From positions 120,738 through 184,737 of the forward strand of contig JAPWUV010000010.1 in NCBI GenBank assembly GCA_028275345.1: 64,000 nucleotides of DNA. The letters are read 5' to 3'. Source of the DNA: a bacterium. Its GTDB lineage: Bacteria; Zhuqueibacterota; Zhuqueibacteria; Oleimicrobiales; Geothermoviventaceae. Below, piece by piece: positions 23,459 through 32,269 of the stretch; within the stretch, counting starts at the first letter, position 1; every line of letters begins with the position of its first letter. The notes below the pieces were generated by a model. The model saw nothing but the letters and a program-made list of their open reading frames with translations. It was not told where the DNA came from and did no database searches. A program made the position numbers and the translations under genes.

Positions 23459-23659
23459 CTTTTTCTTTCTTCCGCCGAGCTGCCTCGACGGTCGCCGGGA
23501 AGGGGGCTTCTCCGGTAAACGCCCGTCTTCCCCGTAGCAGTGCGGGTACTTTGGCCCATGGGGGTCAATCGTGCGATGTCGGTCCAAGGGGTCCCAAAGC
23601 CTCCCGGGCCACCCTCTCCGATCGCGGGGATTCCCTTGGCTTCGCTTCCGGGAATGACC

Positions 23660-23688
23660 TTGACTTTCAGCGGGGGTTTTGCTAAAAT
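23660..23688 (+). promoter_or_regulatory. Strong sigma-70-type promoter for the lysine-degradation genes
   Basis: TTGACT (23660-23665), a 17-base spacer and TAAAAT (23683-23688). Start near 23695 leaves a leader of about 39 bases. The region from 23660 to 23720 is A+T-rich against the background. Confidence 0.8.
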
Positions 23689-23733
23689 AAGCGGCTTCAA
23701 AATTAAGGGGTTGGGCAAACCTGCGAGGACACT

Positions 23734-25221
23734 ATGGCGAAGAGGTATCAGAACTTCATCGCGGGCAAGTGGGTCGACGCGAAGAGCGGCGAGACCTTCG
23801 AGGATCGAAACCCGGCCAATTGGGAGGAGGTCATTGGGATCTTCCCGAAGTCCGGCAAAGAGGACGTCGACGAAGCCGTGGCGGCGGCCCGACGCGCCTT
23901 CCCAAAGTGGAAGGCCATCCCCGTTCCCGAACGCGGGGAGATCCTCAAGCGCGCCGGAGACCTCCTGGTGGCGCGGAAGGAAGAGATCGCTCGCCTGATG
24001 ACCCGAGAGATGGGCAAGATCCTGGCGGAAACCCGCGGGGACGTGCAGGAGGGGATCGACACGGCCTACTACGCATTCGGAGAGGGCCGTAGGTTCTTCG
24101 GACACACGGTCCCCTCCGAACTTCCGAACAAGTTCAACATGACGATGCGCATGCCCATCGGGGTAGCTGGGATCATTACCCCGTGGAATTTCCCCATGGC
24201 CATCCCCTCGTGGAAGATCTTCCCGGCGCTGCTCTGCGGGAATACCCTGGTCTTCAAACCGGCGAGCGACACCCCAGCCACGGCCAATGCCCTGGTGGAG
24301 ATCCTCCTGGAGGCCGGGGTGATGCCGGAAGCGATCAACCTGGTGCACGGCAGCGGGGCGAGCGTCGGAATGGCAATCGTCCGGCATCCCGACGTTGACC
24401 TCATCTCCTTCACGGGTTCCTCCGCGGTCGGAAAAGTCATTAATGCCGAGGCGGGGAAGGATCTCAAGCGGGTGAGCCTGGAACTGGGCGGCAAGAATGC
24501 GCAGATCGTGATGGACGATGCCGACCTGGAACTGGCGCTCGAAGGCGTCCTCTGGGGAGCCTTCGGGACGACCGGCCAACGCTGCACGGCGACCAGTCGT
24601 CTCATCTTGCATGAGAAGATCCACGACCAGTTCGTGGAAATGTTGGTGGATCGCGCCAGCAAGATTCGCATCGGGAACGGGTTGGACGAGAACGTCCAGA
24701 TGGGGCCGGTGATCAACCAGGCCCAACGGGAGATCATCCACCAGTACGTCCGCATCGGACAGGAGGAAGGGGCCAAACTGGTTCTGGGCGGTCACCCCTA
24801 CGAGGAGGGGGAATGCAAGAAAGGGTGGTTCTATGCACCCACCATTTTCGTGGACGTGAAGCCCTCCATGCGCATCGCCCAGGAGGAGATCTTCGGTCCC
24901 GTCCTCAGCGTGATCAAGGTGAGCTCCCTCGAGGAGGCCATCGCCGTGCTCAACGGTACTCGCTATGGCCTGTCCTCCTCTATTTACACCCAGGATGTGA
25001 ACGCAGCCTACCGCGCGATCCGGGATATCGAGGCGGGCATCACGTACATCAACGGTCCGACCATCGGCGCCGAGTGCCACATGCCCTTCGGAGGCGTCAA
25101 GGAAACGGGAAATGGACACCGCGAGGGCGGCTGGACCGTGTATGACTTCTTCTCGGAGATCAAGACCGTCTACGTGGACTTTTCCGGACGACTCCAGCGA
25201 GCCCAGATCGACAACCGATAG
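23734..25221 (+). CDS. NAD(P)-dependent aldehyde dehydrogenase, probably 2-aminoadipate semialdehyde dehydrogenase
   Basis: 495 residues, full ALDH length. Visible motifs are PWNFPMAIPSWKIFPAL, the NAD-binding FTGSSAVGK, the general base in LELGGKNAQIVMDDADL, the catalytic Cys in TTGQRCTATSR, EEIFGPVLSVI and the C-terminal HMPFGGVKETGNG. GAGGA precedes the ATG. The next gene, 81 bases on, encodes lysine 6-transaminase, whose product 2-aminoadipate 6-semialdehyde is a natural substrate for an ALDH. From context the pair should convert lysine to 2-aminoadipate. Specificity is inferred from neighbourhood, not residues. Confidence 0.88.
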   Translation: MAKRYQNFIAGKWVDAKSGETFEDRNPANWEEVIGIFPKSGKEDVDEAVAAARRAFPKWKAIPVPERGEILKRAGDLLVARKEEIARLMTREMGKILAETRGDVQEGIDTAYYAFGEGRRFFGHTVPSELPNKFNMTMRMPIGVAGIITPWNFPMAIPSWKIFPALLCGNTLVFKPASDTPATANALVEILLEAGVMPEAINLVHGSGASVGMAIVRHPDVDLISFTGSSAVGKVINAEAGKDLKRVSLELGGKNAQIVMDDADLELALEGVLWGAFGTTGQRCTATSRLILHEKIHDQFVEMLVDRASKIRIGNGLDENVQMGPVINQAQREIIHQYVRIGQEEGAKLVLGGHPYEEGECKKGWFYAPTIFVDVKPSMRIAQEEIFGPVLSVIKVSSLEEAIAVLNGTRYGLSSSIYTQDVNAAYRAIRDIEAGITYINGPTIGAECHMPFGGVKETGNGHREGGWTVYDFFSEIKTVYVDFSGRLQRAQIDNR

Positions 25222-25302
25222 CGGGCGGCAACCCTCTCGCCGACAAGAGGCGCTCCCCGCCATGGTTCAACTGGCAGGTCGGACCGAGAAACGGAGGATT
25301 GG

Positions 25303-26682
25303 ATGATTCGGATTTCCCCGAGGGATGTGCATGCGACGCTCCGAAAGCATATGCTGGTTGATGGCTTCGATATCGTGGTGGACCTGGAGAAGAGCAAAGG
25401 CGCGTATCTGGTCGATGCCCTAAGCGGCAAACGCTACCTCGATTTCTTCACTTACTTCGCTACACTGCCCCTGGGCCACAATCACCCGGGGCTGCTCATA
25501 CCGGACTTCCGAAAGAAACTGCTGCGCGCCGCCATCAACAAGCCGTCCAATTCCGACTTCTACACCGTGGAGATGGCGGAGTTCGTGGAGACCTTCTCCC
25601 GCTACGCCATCCCGGACTACCTCCCCCATCTTTTCCTGATCGATGGCGGAGCTCTGGCTGTGGAGAACGCCCTCAAGACCGCTTTCGATTGGAAGGTCCG
25701 GAAGAACTTCGAGAAAGGCTACACGGAGGAGAAGGGAACCAAAGTCATCCACTTCCGCGAGGCCTTCCACGGGAGGAGCGGCTACACGCTCTCCCTGACC
25801 AATACCAGCGATCCGAGGAAGTACATGTACTTCCCGAAATTCGACTGGCCCAGGGTGCTCAATCCCAAGATCACCTTCCCGTTGAATGAAGAGAATCTGG
25901 CCAAGGTGAAGGAGGCGGAAGAGATCAGCCTGCGCCAGATCCAGCAGGCGATCGCCAAGGATCCCGATGACATCGCCGCCATCATCATCGAGCCCATCCA
26001 GGGCGAAGGCGGAGACAACCACTTCCGTCCCGAATTCCTGCGCGAACTCCGCCGGATCTGCGACGAGCACGAAATCCTCCTCATCTTCGACGAGGTGCAG
26101 ACGGGCATCGGACTCACGGGCAAGATGTGGGCGCACGAGCATTTCGACGTGAAACCCGACATCCTCGCCTTCGGCAAGAAGACGCAGGTATGCGGCATCC
26201 TGGCCGGCCGGCGCATCGATGAGGTCAAGAACAACGTCTTCCAGGAATCCAGCCGCTTGAATTCCACCTGGGGCGGAAATCTGGTGGACATGGTCCGATT
26301 CGCCCGCATCCTGGAGATCATCCACGAGGAGAATCTGGTCGAGAACGCCGCGCGCGTGGGAGATTACCTCCTGCATGGGCTGGAGGACATCGCGCGAGAG
26401 ACGGACGGGCAGATGTCGAACGTCCGCGGCCGAGGGCTCTTCATTGCCTTCGATCTTCCGACGACGGAATTGAGAAACCGATTCCTCAGCAAGGCCTTGG
26501 AGAACCGGCTGATCGCCCTCGCCAGCGGCGAACGTTCCGTGCGGTTCCGGCCTCCCCTCAATTTGAAGCAAGAGGAAGCCGATCACGGCCTGGAGATCGT
26601 GCGCAAGACAATCCGCTCGATTCTGCCGAAGAAGGCGCCTCAGGTCAAGCTGGGGATCAATCACGCGAAGTACGAGCTCTGA
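25303..26682 (+). CDS. lat: L-lysine 6-transaminase
   Basis: 459 residues. This class III PLP aminotransferase moves the epsilon amino group of lysine to 2-oxoglutarate. Similarity to the Rv3290c-type Lat family is seen in the N-terminus (HMLVDGFDIVVDLEKSKG, YLDFFTYFATLPLGHNHP), in IDGGALAVENALKTAFDWK with the phosphate loop, in EPIQGEGGDNHF, in DEVQTGIGLTGKMWAHEH with the Asp that binds the PLP ring nitrogen, and in AFGKKTQVCG with the Schiff-base Lys. GGAGG is five bases before the ATG. It is co-transcribed with the upstream ALDH and probably with rsmI. Confidence 0.92.
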   Translation: MIRISPRDVHATLRKHMLVDGFDIVVDLEKSKGAYLVDALSGKRYLDFFTYFATLPLGHNHPGLLIPDFRKKLLRAAINKPSNSDFYTVEMAEFVETFSRYAIPDYLPHLFLIDGGALAVENALKTAFDWKVRKNFEKGYTEEKGTKVIHFREAFHGRSGYTLSLTNTSDPRKYMYFPKFDWPRVLNPKITFPLNEENLAKVKEAEEISLRQIQQAIAKDPDDIAAIIIEPIQGEGGDNHFRPEFLRELRRICDEHEILLIFDEVQTGIGLTGKMWAHEHFDVKPDILAFGKKTQVCGILAGRRIDEVKNNVFQESSRLNSTWGGNLVDMVRFARILEIIHEENLVENAARVGDYLLHGLEDIARETDGQMSNVRGRGLFIAFDLPTTELRNRFLSKALENRLIALASGERSVRFRPPLNLKQEEADHGLEIVRKTIRSILPKKAPQVKLGINHAKYEL

Positions 26683-26742
26683 GGCGATGGGCCCGGGAGA
26701 AACACCTTCGCCGTGGTCCGAAGAGGAGCTACGGGTCAGGTT

Positions 26743-27498
26743 ATGCCGGAGAGGCAGCCCCCTTCCAAGGAGAAGGGGGTGTTGTACCTGGTGAGCACGC
26801 CGATCGGGAATTTGCAGGACATTACGCTCCGCGCCCTCGACGTGCTCCGCCAGGTGGATCTGATAGCCGCGGAGGATACGCGCCGGACGCGCATCCTCCT
26901 TCAGCACTACGGGATCGAAAAGCCCGTAGTAAGCTACCACGAGCACAACAAGGAATCGCGGGGGAAAGAGCTGATCGCGCGTCTGCGGGAAGGCCAGCAG
27001 ATCGCCGTGGTGAGCGATGCCGGTACTCCGGGCATCTCGGACCCCGCGTACGAGCTGGTGTGCGCCTGCATCCAAGCCCGGGTCGAGATTGTACCGATCC
27101 CGGGGCCTTCGGCCGTCGTCACGGCCCTCGTTGTGTCGGGGCTCCCCACGGATCGCTTCATATTTGAAGGCTTCCTCCCCGCGAAGAAGGGGAGGACGAA
27201 GCGGCTGGAGGCGCTGCGAGAAGAGCCGAGGACGATTGTCCTGTACGAGGCCCCGCATCGAATCGAAAGGACCGTGGCGGATCTACTCCACCACCTCGGC
27301 GACCGGCAGGTCGCGCTCGTCCGGGAGCTCACGAAAGTCCACGAGGAGATCTGGAGGGGCTCGCTCAGCCAGCTGCAGGAACACCTCCGGAGTTGGAGGC
27401 CGCGGGGTGAGATCGTGCTGGTCATTGAGGGCCTGACCCGCCGATTCCTCCGCGAGAGGGATGCCTCCAGCGAAAGCAAAGAAGAAGAGGACACATGA
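26743..27498 (+). CDS. rsmI: 16S rRNA (cytidine1402-2'-O)-methyltransferase
   Basis: About 251 residues. It methylates the ribose of C1402 in the decoding centre. GVLYLVSTPIGNLQDITLRALDVL, AAEDTRRTRILLQHYGI and VSDAGTPGISDPAYELV are the RsmI tetrapyrrole-methylase-fold signature, followed by IPGPSAVVTALVVSGLP and FEGFLPAKKGRTKRL. The ATG at 26743 is used; a GTG at 26713 would add ten residues but has no Shine-Dalgarno. The stop overlaps the start of the CDP-alcohol transferase (ATGA). Confidence 0.93.
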   Translation: MPERQPPSKEKGVLYLVSTPIGNLQDITLRALDVLRQVDLIAAEDTRRTRILLQHYGIEKPVVSYHEHNKESRGKELIARLREGQQIAVVSDAGTPGISDPAYELVCACIQARVEIVPIPGPSAVVTALVVSGLPTDRFIFEGFLPAKKGRTKRLEALREEPRTIVLYEAPHRIERTVADLLHHLGDRQVALVRELTKVHEEIWRGSLSQLQEHLRSWRPRGEIVLVIEGLTRRFLRERDASSESKEEEDT

Positions 27499-28136
27499 GG
27501 ATCCAACTGATTCCAGACCCGGCGAAGAAGGGGTTCACTCGGCTTCTGGAGCCGTTGACGGACCAATTCATTCGCAAGAACCTCAACCCCAATGTCTTCA
27601 CGACGGGTGGCCTCGTCGTGAACGCCGCAGCCGGTGTCTTGCTGGGGCTCGGCCATCTCCGCGCCGGGGGGGCTCTGTTGCTCCTCGGCGGCGTCTTCGA
27701 TACCTTTGATGGACGGGTGGCGCGAGGCACGGGCAGAGTGACGCGCTTCGGCGCCCTTTACGACTCTACCCTGGACCGTTATTCGGAGATCTTCATCTTC
27801 CTCGGGATGGCCTACCACTTCTTCGGCACGGCAAGGCCTTGGGTAGTGGCGGTCATCCTTCTCGCTCTTGGCGGCTCGCTGATGGTGAGCTACGTCCGCG
27901 CCCGGGCCGAGGGGCTGGGTTTCGAATGCAAAGTGGGGATCGTGCAGCGCGCGGAACGCGTCCTGTGCCTAGGGCTCGGGGCGCTCATCCACGAGAAGGC
28001 TCTGCTCTTCGCCCTCGTGCTGGTCGCCACGCTGGCGAACGTCACGGCGATCCAGCGCATCCACTACATCTGGGCCCTGGAGAACGGGCGCAAAGGCGAA
28101 AAGCTGCCCCAAGAGCAGAACTATAATGGCGACTGA
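27495..28136 (+). CDS. CDP-alcohol phosphatidyltransferase, probably phosphatidylinositol-phosphate synthase
   Basis: 213 residues with about five to six membrane helices. The catalytic motif D-G-x2-A-R-x8-G-x3-D-x3-D is complete in FDGRVARGTGRVTRFGALYD then STLD (about residues 74-96). Such enzymes replace the CMP of CDP-diacylglycerol with an alcohol. The inositol-phosphate synthase gene two genes downstream suggests inositol phosphate as acceptor, giving phosphatidylinositol phosphate, but a soluble inositol phosphodiester or phosphatidylglycerol phosphate cannot be excluded. The start overlaps the rsmI stop by four bases. Confidence 0.82.
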   Translation: MRIQLIPDPAKKGFTRLLEPLTDQFIRKNLNPNVFTTGGLVVNAAAGVLLGLGHLRAGGALLLLGGVFDTFDGRVARGTGRVTRFGALYDSTLDRYSEIFIFLGMAYHFFGTARPWVVAVILLALGGSLMVSYVRARAEGLGFECKVGIVQRAERVLCLGLGALIHEKALLFALVLVATLANVTAIQRIHYIWALENGRKGEKLPQEQNYNGD

Positions 28137-28204
28137 TTTGGTCGCCGGGCTCACGTAGGCGAGAAGTCCCCCGCGGACTGGGAGTCGAAGGAGGCGGAAC
28201 GGAC

Positions 28205-28567
28205 GTGCTCGTGCATATGCTCAAGGCGAAGATCCAGGGCGCCAAAGTCACCGACGCCCAGCTCGAATACGAGGGCAGCCTCACCTTGGACAAGGACTTG
28301 ATCGAGGCGGCAGGACTCCTCCCCCACGAACGCGTACAGGTGCTGAATCTGAACAACGGAGACCGCTCAGAAACCTACCTCATCGAAGGCGAGAAGGGCT
28401 CGGGCGTCGTGTGTCTCAATGGGCCGCTTGCCCGCCGAGGACAGGTGGGAGACCGGATCATCGTCCTCGCCTATTGTCTGCTTCCGGAAGAGGAGGCGCG
28501 TCGATGGCAGCCGCGCGTCGTGCTTTTGGATGAGAACAACCGCGTCCGGGCCGTGCGCGGCGAATGA
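28205..28567 (+). CDS. panD: Aspartate 1-decarboxylase
   Basis: 120 residues from a GTG with GGAGG nine bases upstream. PanD makes beta-alanine for pantothenate. It is made as a proenzyme cleaved between Gly and Ser to give a pyruvoyl group, and the cleavage site YEGSLTLD is present (Gly-Ser near residues 25-26). HMLKAKIQGAKVTDAQL at the N-terminus, NGDRSETYLI and CLNGPLARRGQVGDRIIVLAYC match the family. It sits between the CDP-alcohol transferase and inositol-phosphate synthase genes. A hairpin with CACAAT/ATTGTG arms follows it. Confidence 0.95.
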   Translation: MLVHMLKAKIQGAKVTDAQLEYEGSLTLDKDLIEAAGLLPHERVQVLNLNNGDRSETYLIEGEKGSGVVCLNGPLARRGQVGDRIIVLAYCLLPEEEARRWQPRVVLLDENNRVRAVRGE

Positions 28568-28572
28568 ACGGG

Positions 28573-28601
28573 CACAATCGCTCCCCTTCGGCGTTATTGT
28601 G
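28573..28601 (+). promoter_or_regulatory. Inverted repeat between panD and the inositol-phosphate synthase gene
   Basis: CACAATCGC and GCGTTATTGTG can pair (six outer pairs, a two-base bulge, three inner pairs) around TCCCCTTCG. No T tract follows, so it is not a typical terminator. It may be an operator or an mRNA processing/stabilising hairpin about 30-70 bases before the next start. Confidence 0.35.
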
Positions 28602-28629
28602 TTAGACCCGGACGGCAATTAGCGGCACG

Positions 28630-30003
28630 GTGACTCAAAGGGAGTCATTCCATTTCCCGAACCCCACACAAATGGAGGAAACGAAAGTGGTCGAGAGAGG
28701 AGCCAAGATCGCGGAGCCCAAAGGCAAGCTGGGGGTCTTGATCCCGGGACTTGGGGCGGTCGGGACCACCTTCATCGCGGGGGTCGAATTGGTGAGGCGG
28801 GGACTGGCCAAGCCCTTCGGTTCCCTCACCCAGATGGGAACCATCCGCCTCGGGAAGCGGACCGAGAACCGCGTCCCCAAAATCAAAGACTTCGTCCCCC
28901 TGGCGGAGCTCGAGGATCTCGTGTTCGCCGGATGGGACATCTTCGAGGACAATGCCTATGAGTCGGCCAAGAAAGCCGGGGTTCTCTCGGATGCCCACCT
29001 GGAGCAGGTGCGGGATTTCCTGGAAAGCATCCGACCGATGCCGGCCGTCTTCGACAAGAACTACGTCAAGCGCCTGGATGGGCCCAATGTGAAGAAGGGC
29101 GCGAACAAGTACGAACTGGCCAAGCAGTTGATGGACGACATCGCCCGATTCAAGGCGGAAAGCGGCGCCTCACGCCTGGTGATGATCTGGTGTGGCAGCA
29201 CGGAGGCTTACCTCACCCCACAGGAGGTTCATCAGGATATTCAGAGCTTCGAGCGAGCGATGAAGGAGAATCATCCCGCCGTCGCCCCGAGCATGATCTA
29301 CGCCTACGCTGCCATTTCCATGGGCGTGCCGTTCGTCAACGGGGCGCCTAATCTCACCGTCGACATCCCGGCGCTCATCGCGCTGGCCAAGGAGAAACGC
29401 GTCCCGATTGCGGGCAAGGACTACAAGACCGGCCAGACCCTGATGAAGACCATCATCGCGCCCGGGCTCAAGGCACGCTTGTTGGGGCTGCACGGATGGT
29501 TCAGCACCAACATCCTGGGCAACCGGGATGGAGAAGTGCTGGACGACCCCGAGTCCTTCAAGACCAAAGAGGAGAGCAAGCTGGGCGTGCTGGAGTACAT
29601 CCTCCAGCCGCAGCTCTACCCGGAACTGTACGGGAACATTTACCACAAGGTACGTATCAATTACTACCCGCCGCGGGGAGACAACAAAGAGGGCTGGGAT
29701 AACCTCGACATTTTCGGCTGGCTCGGCTACCCAATGCAGATCAAGATCGACTTCCTCTGCCGGGACTCCATTCTGGCCGCACCCATCGTGCTGGACCTGG
29801 CCCTGTTCATCGACCTCGCGCAGCGAGCCGGGATGTACGGGATTCAGGAATGGCTGTCTTTCTATTTCAAGTCGCCCATGACCGCTCCGGGGCTTTATCC
29901 CGAGCATGATCTGTTCATCCAACTCATGAAGCTGAAGAATACCCTGCGGTACCTCCGGGGCGAAGAGTTGATCACTCATCTGGGGCTCGAGTACTACGAT
30001 TGA
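28630..30003 (+). CDS. ino1: Myo-inositol-1-phosphate synthase
   Basis: 457 residues from the GTG at 28630, or 443 from the ATG at 28672, which fits the family better. It converts glucose 6-phosphate to inositol 1-phosphate with NAD. The Rossmann loop GVLIPGLGAVGTTFIAGVEL, then LVMIWCGSTEAYLTP, VNGAPNLTVDIPAL, AGKDYKTGQTLMKTIIAPGLKARLLGLHGWFSTNILGNRDGEVL (quoted in parts; contains the catalytic Lys and Asn-rich loop) and KIDFLCRDSILAAPIVLDLA are typical. With the CDP-alcohol transferase upstream it suggests synthesis of inositol lipid or an inositol phosphodiester. A terminator follows. Confidence 0.93.
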   Translation: MTQRESFHFPNPTQMEETKVVERGAKIAEPKGKLGVLIPGLGAVGTTFIAGVELVRRGLAKPFGSLTQMGTIRLGKRTENRVPKIKDFVPLAELEDLVFAGWDIFEDNAYESAKKAGVLSDAHLEQVRDFLESIRPMPAVFDKNYVKRLDGPNVKKGANKYELAKQLMDDIARFKAESGASRLVMIWCGSTEAYLTPQEVHQDIQSFERAMKENHPAVAPSMIYAYAAISMGVPFVNGAPNLTVDIPALIALAKEKRVPIAGKDYKTGQTLMKTIIAPGLKARLLGLHGWFSTNILGNRDGEVLDDPESFKTKEESKLGVLEYILQPQLYPELYGNIYHKVRINYYPPRGDNKEGWDNLDIFGWLGYPMQIKIDFLCRDSILAAPIVLDLALFIDLAQRAGMYGIQEWLSFYFKSPMTAPGLYPEHDLFIQLMKLKNTLRYLRGEELITHLGLEYYD

Positions 30004-30029
30004 GTGCTACGGGCACAGCTCCTTAGCCG

Positions 30030-30062
30030 GGCGTCCGGTGCCGATGGCGTCGGACGCCTTTT
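30030..30062 (+). terminator. Intrinsic terminator after the inositol-phosphate synthase gene
   Basis: GGCGTCCG (30030-30037) and CGGACGCC (30051-30058) form an 8-pair stem, with an inner GCC-GAT-GGC helix, followed by TTTT. It ends the lysine/inositol unit that starts at 23660. Confidence 0.85.
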
Positions 30063-30083
30063 GGCAAAGCAGGGTTTTGCGGC

Positions 30084-31466
30084 GTGGCGGATAGCGGGCT
30101 CAAAACAGCGATCAGTACGGAGGTGGCCGGCTCTTCTCCGCTGAAGAACGTCCTCAAGATCTCCTTGCCGGCGGTGGCGGACCTCTGCTCTCAGACGCTC
30201 ATGTGGACGGTGGAGGCGATCCTCGTCGGGCAATTGAGCGCTTCCGCCTTCGCCGGGGTGGCCATGGCCACTCAGATCGTGATCCTGTTCTTCACATTGA
30301 TCCTGACCTTCGTGGTCGGCAGCTCTTTGATAATCTCGCGACACATCGGCGCCGGCGAGCGCTGGGAAGCCAACCACATCCTCGGCCAGGCCATGATGAT
30401 CGGGCTCGGGGTAGCCTTCCTTTTCTCGATCATCTGGTACAGTGGGGCCGTCCATCTCTTCCGCTTGATCCGACAGGAGGGCACGCCCGAAGCGCGCATG
30501 GCAGGGGTCACATACCTGCGCACCGTTGCCCTTTTCGGTCCCTTCGCGGTCACGAATTTCGTCGCCGTGGGCATCATCCGAGGCGCGGGGGAAACGCACC
30601 ATAGCATGATGATCAATCTCTTTGTGAACGGACTGAATCTGGTCTTGGCCCCGCTGCTGATCTTCGGCCTGTTCGGTTTTCCTCGGCTGGAGGTGCGAGG
30701 TGCTGCGCTGGCCGTGGGCATCGCCCACAGCTGCGGGTTCCTTGTGACCTTGTGGCTCTTGCGCTCTCGGCGAAGCATGCTGTTCCTGTCCTTTCGCGAG
30801 CTCACCACGCCGAGGATGGCCAGCCTGAACCGGCTGTTCAACGCGGGCTTCCCAACCACGGTGGAGCAGCTGGCCACCGCAGTGATCCAATTCGTGATGA
30901 TGGGCTATGCCGCCCGGCTCGGCGTCGCCGCTTTGGCGGCCCACGGGATCCTGCTACGCATCCAGGCCGTCCTCAGCATGGTGTACATGGGCTTCAGCGT
31001 CGGGGCGATGACCCTCATGGGGCGCAACCTCGGGGCCTCGGACCGTCAGCTGGCCGAACGAACGGCATACATCGCCAATAGCGTCGTCGCTGTCGTGGTC
31101 ATGGGCATCGTGGCCAGCCTCGTGCTGTTCAGCAGCGACATTGTCCGTCTCTTCGTCGGCAAGAACCAGCATGTCGTCACGCTCGGAGCGCGAGTGCTCT
31201 ACATCTTCGCCCTGGTCCAGATCCCCAAGGCCCTCGATAGCGTGATCGTGGGCCACCTGCGTGGGGCCGGAGACCTCCGTTGGCTGATGTGGATTGTCAT
31301 CGTGACCGGGATCTCCATCGACATGGCGATCAACTACGTCGTGGTTTTCACCCTGGGCCTGGGATTACTCGGCCTCTGGGCCATCCACACGCTCGGCGAG
31401 ACGGCCCGGCTGATGCTCAACGTCTGGCGCTTTCGCGGCGGCCACTGGAAATTCATCGACATCTGA
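30084..31466 (+). CDS. MATE-family multidrug or metabolite efflux protein
   Basis: 460 residues and about twelve membrane helices in two homologous halves. Typical MATE features are LKNVLKISLPAVADLCSQTL at the start, MWTVEAILVGQLSASAFAGVAMA, LFGPFAVTNFVAVGIIRGAGETHHSMMI (family GxxRGxGxT motif) and its second-half counterpart ALDSVIVGHLRGAGDLRWLMW. These export organic cations using proton or sodium gradients; substrate unknown. It starts with GTG without a good Shine-Dalgarno, so a slightly later start is possible. It is followed 38 bases on by tmk. Confidence 0.9.
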   Translation: MADSGLKTAISTEVAGSSPLKNVLKISLPAVADLCSQTLMWTVEAILVGQLSASAFAGVAMATQIVILFFTLILTFVVGSSLIISRHIGAGERWEANHILGQAMMIGLGVAFLFSIIWYSGAVHLFRLIRQEGTPEARMAGVTYLRTVALFGPFAVTNFVAVGIIRGAGETHHSMMINLFVNGLNLVLAPLLIFGLFGFPRLEVRGAALAVGIAHSCGFLVTLWLLRSRRSMLFLSFRELTTPRMASLNRLFNAGFPTTVEQLATAVIQFVMMGYAARLGVAALAAHGILLRIQAVLSMVYMGFSVGAMTLMGRNLGASDRQLAERTAYIANSVVAVVVMGIVASLVLFSSDIVRLFVGKNQHVVTLGARVLYIFALVQIPKALDSVIVGHLRGAGDLRWLMWIVIVTGISIDMAINYVVVFTLGLGLLGLWAIHTLGETARLMLNVWRFRGGHWKFIDI

Positions 31467-31504
31467 GCACACCGCTCCGAGGAGCAGCCAAGCTGGAGGA
31501 AACC

Positions 31505-32161
31505 TTGCGCGGCCTGTTCATCACCTTGGAAGGGATCGATTTTTGCGGCAAGAGCACACAGGCCGCTCTCCTGGCCCGACGTTGGAGGGAAACTGGTCGG
31601 GAAGTGACCACCCTGCGCGATCCGGGCGGCACCACGATCTCCGAACGCGTCCGCGCCATCCTGCTGGACAGGCGCCTGCAGGAGATGCATCCGGTGACCG
31701 AGCTCCTCCTGTACGAGGCAGCACGGGCGCAACTGGTGGCGGAGAGAATTGCGCCCTGCCTCGAGCGGGGAGAGGTGGTGATCTGCGACCGATTCTACGA
31801 CTCCACCACGGCCTACCAGGGCTACGGCCGAGGCCTTCCCCTGGAGCAGGTGGAGCTCGCCAACCGTCTGGGCAGCCAGGGCCTGCGTCCGGACCTCACG
31901 ATCGTGATCGACATCACCGTGGAAGAATCCCTGCGCCGGCAACAGACCCTCGGCCAGCTTCCCGATCGCATGGAAGCGCAGGAATCCGACTTCCGCCGGC
32001 GCGTGCGCGAGGGGTATCTCGAGATCTCTCGTCGAGAACCCGAACGAATAGTGGTCGTGAACGGGGAAGACCCCCCAGAAGAGGTCCACACCCGGATCTG
32101 GCGCGCAGTGGAACAGCGCCTTGCGCATCCCCGTTTGCCTACAGGAATCGCGACGAAATGA
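31505..32161 (+). CDS. tmk: dTMP kinase
   Basis: 218 residues from a TTG start at 31505 that has GGAGGA six bases upstream and lies exactly at the family start (LRGLFITLEGIDFCGKSTQ). It phosphorylates dTMP to dTDP. The P-loop reads IDFCGKS instead of the usual IDGxGKT, and the Arg-Glu-Pro-Gly motif reads RDPGGTTISERVR; both variants are known to me from FCB-group enzymes. The DRF/Y motif ICDRFYDSTTAYQGYGRG and the lid region (RRQQTLGQLPDRME) are intact. It lies between the MATE and protease genes. Confidence 0.9.
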   Translation: MRGLFITLEGIDFCGKSTQAALLARRWRETGREVTTLRDPGGTTISERVRAILLDRRLQEMHPVTELLLYEAARAQLVAERIAPCLERGEVVICDRFYDSTTAYQGYGRGLPLEQVELANRLGSQGLRPDLTIVIDITVEESLRRQQTLGQLPDRMEAQESDFRRRVREGYLEISRREPERIVVVNGEDPPEEVHTRIWRAVEQRLAHPRLPTGIATK

Positions 32162-32269
32162 GCGTCGGATGGGGGTGAGGATCTTTCGGGAACGAAGCCT
32201 TCGTCTGTGGCCGTTCCGTGGAAGCGATCCGTGCAGATTCGCGGGTCGAAACGTCGAACCTTCAGGAGG

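Larger units (their letters stand above)
23403..23733. other. 331-base gap with a terminator and a promoter
   Basis: Holds the phosphofructokinase terminator (23433-23458) and the promoter of the aldehyde dehydrogenase gene (23660-23688). The 200 bases between show no gene or repeat that I recognise. Confidence 0.6.
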
